Shown here: one piece after another, positions 4,936 through 5,944 of the stretch
How positions within the stretch are numbered: position 1 is the stretch's first letter
How the letters are laid out: each line of letters opens with the position of its first letter
Assembly: GCA_001563995.1 (NCBI GenBank)
Contig: LKMV01000047.1
Coordinates: 1-5,944, forward strand
DNA from: Nanohaloarchaea archaeon PL-Br10_U2g16
GTDB taxonomy: Archaea; Nanohalarchaeota; Nanosalinia; Nanosalinales; Nanosalinaceae
Direction: 5' to 3'
DNA: 5,944 nt
Notes under the pieces: model-generated
Database searches by the model: none
What the model was told of the DNA's origin: nothing
The model's input: only the letters and a program-made list of their open reading frames with translations
Translations under genes and position numbers: made by a program

Positions 4936-5542
4936 TTGGTATTTCGCCTTTAATTGGTTGTCCTTCTTGTTTTATTCTGGTTTCCAACGGTTGTTGGTTT
5001 CTCAGGTTTCTTTTAAATTGCTTCTTGGGTTGAGTTATTATGTTAACAGCTAAACCTTCTCTATCTGAATATTTGTCTCTCAGGCTCCAGGACTCATCTT
5101 TTATTTCCTGTTCCATCTGTTGATTTTCCACTAATATCATAAGATCAACATCGCTTCCTTCTCTCGGAATTCCACGGGCTACCGAGCCGAAAAGTATTAT
5201 GGAGTCGATCTCGTCTTCAAACCTTTCGTAGATTTCATCTGCGAACTTCTCTGCCACATCTCTAAATGGTTTCGAATCAATCTCTCCTAATTTTTCAAAA
5301 ACTTCGAGAAAAGGAGAATTTTCATTAACTGAGACTATACGTGTTCTACCATGTTTTTCCGACTCTATAAACCCAAATCCTTCTAAGACGTCTATGAAAA
5401 CTTGGACCGTCTTATATGAAGCATCTATATTGTCCGCAATCTCGTTTATAGAAAACCTGCTGTCTTTGTTATTCACAAGATGTCTCAGGACTTCTAACCT
5501 CTTTTCTTTCATCAGCTCTTCCGAAAGAGTTTTGCTCGTCAT
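4925..5542 (-). CDS. wHTH-MNT nucleotidyltransferase, likely antitoxin of the HEPN protein, 205 aa
   Basis: The N-terminus is a winged helix (about 13-75: SINEIADNIDASYKTVQVFIDVLEGFGFIE) and may autoregulate the operon. The minimal nucleotidyltransferase domain follows (about 90-180), with the signature LFGSVARG and SDVDLMI: G119, S120 and acidic residues D131 and D133. The strand that usually supplies the third carboxylate reads LAVNIIT, with N167 in place of Asp/Glu, so full catalytic activity is uncertain. In MntA-HepT systems the MNT protein transfers AMP to HEPN; the pairing here rests on adjacency and the 11-base overlap. The ATG at 5542 follows an AT-rich region with promoter-like elements. 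The C-terminal tail is polar and basic. Confidence 0.87.
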   Translation of the reverse strand: MTSKTLSEELMKEKRLEVLRHLVNNKDSRFSINEIADNIDASYKTVQVFIDVLEGFGFIESEKHGRTRIVSVNENSPFLEVFEKLGEIDSKPFRDVAEKFADEIYERFEDEIDSIILFGSVARGIPREGSDVDLMILVENQQMEQEIKDESWSLRDKYSDREGLAVNIITQPKKQFKRNLRNQQPLETRIKQEGQPIKGEIPNGQ

Positions 5543-5579
5543 ATAAGAGTAAATTATTACATAGACTTTTGAATCTTTT

Positions 5580-5592
5580 CTAAAATATCGGT
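5580..5592 (-). promoter_or_regulatory. Candidate promoter of the MNT-HEPN operon
   Basis: On the minus strand ACCGATATTTTAG combines a BRE-like ACCGA with a TATA-like string about 40 bases before the MNT ATG, giving a leader of about 15 bases. A similar string, ACCGAAATTATTT, lies just upstream (5592-5604). A stronger TATA, TTATAAAT (5631-5638), sits next to the right repeat but would give a leader of about 65 bases. There is no Shine-Dalgarno at the MNT start. Confidence 0.35.
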
Positions 5593-5651
5593 AAATAATT
5601 TCGGTTAATTGTCTCAGGTATATCTATAGCATTTATAAGGAGGCGTTAAAT

Positions 5652-5687
5652 CTACAGTTCCACAGATTCAAAGTCACTCCAGATTTC
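5652..5687 (-). repeat. Gene-end direct repeat, right copy (end of the hydrolase gene)
   Basis: Contains the last 11 codons and the TAG stop of the hydrolase gene. It matches 4486-4521 at 31 of 36 bases, and the identical 23-base core is 5665-5687. Bases beyond 5687 read as ordinary hydrolase coding sequence, while the bases before 5652 are the noncoding upstream region of the MNT gene. Confidence 0.9.
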
Positions 5688-5944
5688 ATATCCTTTCTCC
5701 TCGGCTGCTTCTTCCAGTTCTTCCGTGTGCATCTGGTTTAGGTGTTCACTGATATTGACGAGAACTGTTCTGTCAGCGTCTACTTGATCGATATTTTCTT
5801 CTATTTCTTCTGTGTATCCGTGGCTTTCTGCTCCGAACAGTTGCCCTTCCATCAACGCAATATCAGCGTCTTTGTAACAGTCTTCGTCTTCAGGGATACT
5901 GCGTACATCAGGAACATAAACAACCTTCTTACCGTCTTTCTGGA
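5652..5944 (-). CDS. Metallo-beta-lactamase-fold hydrolase (PhnP-like), C-terminal 96 aa; gene runs off the window
   Basis: The open frame continues uninterrupted to the window end, so this is the tail of a longer gene and the internal ATG/TTG near 5852 is not its start. The visible part reads QKDGKKVVYVPDVRSIPEDEDCYKDADIALMEG, the late MBL pattern in which a strand ending in a metal-binding Asp (YVPD) precedes a helix and another strand. It is followed by RTVLVNISEHLNQMHTEELEEAAEEKGYEIWSDFESVEL, where the usual last His motif (THI-like) and a closing helix and strand are expected. The upstream HxHxDH metal motif is outside the window, so family and substrate are not certain. The final strand EIWSDFESVEL fits this fold naturally, which suggests that it is the source of the peptide shared with the HEPN protein. 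Confidence 0.6.
   Translation of the reverse strand, partial: QKDGKKVVYVPDVRSIPEDEDCYKDADIALMEGQLFGAESHGYTEEIEENIDQVDADRTVLVNISEHLNQMHTEELEEAAEEKGYEIWSDFESVEL

Larger units (their letters stand above)
4486..5651. mobile_element. Putative inserted MNT-HEPN cassette bounded by direct repeats
   Basis: This 1166-base segment runs from the left repeat (4486-4521) to just before the right repeat (5652-5687) and contains only the MNT gene, the HEPN gene and their upstream region. The repeats contain the 3' end of the hydrolase gene. Removing the segment by crossover in the 23-base core would leave an intact hydrolase gene ending a few bases before the phosphotransferase ATG. No integrase, transposase or terminal inverted repeats are seen, so it would have to be mobilised in trans or be a relic. 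A local duplication by recombination is the alternative. Confidence 0.4.

Noticed and set aside
5637..5643. Perfect plus-strand Shine-Dalgarno AAGGAGG
   Set aside because: No start codon or open frame follows on the plus strand; the same bases read as a TATA-like box on the minus strand.

Overview
The window looks like the chromosome of a halophilic archaeon, most plausibly a small-genome (DPANN, Nanohaloarchaeota-like) lineage. It has an archaeal histone, a TFB basal transcription factor, TATA boxes about 26 bases upstream of likely leaderless starts, and a tRNA 3' end without an encoded CCA. Its proteins are strongly acidic (Asp/Glu-rich, salt-in style), yet the DNA is AT-rich rather than GC-rich as in classical haloarchaea. 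The phylum-level assignment is inference.

Layout. Bases 1-52 are the 3' part of a class II (long variable arm) tRNA, probably tRNA-Ser. Bases 51-212 hold a dense run of short, nearly perfect hairpins that ends in a degraded copy of the tRNA 3' end. Then come an unrecognised 81-aa acidic protein (minus), a 78-aa histone (plus), and a minus-strand operon of TFB followed by an MscS-type mechanosensitive channel, joined by a 1-base TAATG overlap. Divergent from TFB is a 160-aa exported or membrane-anchored acidic beta-rich protein. A minus-strand group follows: a wHTH-MNT nucleotidyltransferase, a HEPN protein and an APH-like phosphotransferase. The window ends inside the C-terminal part of a likely metallo-beta-lactamase-fold (PhnP-like) hydrolase.

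The most interesting structure is at 4486-5687. The last 36 bases of the hydrolase gene are repeated (31/36, with a 23-base identical core) in the same reading frame at the end of the HEPN gene. Two unrelated proteins therefore share the C-terminal peptide EIWSDFES(A/V)EL. The simplest reading is that the roughly 1.17-kb MNT-HEPN toxin-antitoxin-like module inserted at the 3' end of the hydrolase gene, which split a former hydrolase/phosphotransferase neighbourhood and regenerated the gene end. A comparable but more degraded arrangement, a tRNA 3' end and an imperfect copy of it flanking the hairpin cluster, is seen at the other end of the window.

Functionally the rest is information processing and envelope: histone chromatin, TFB promoter recognition, turgor release by MscS, and a surface protein. 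Promoters with BRE/TATA spacing are visible for several genes. They fix the TFB start 17 codons downstream of the longest open frame.
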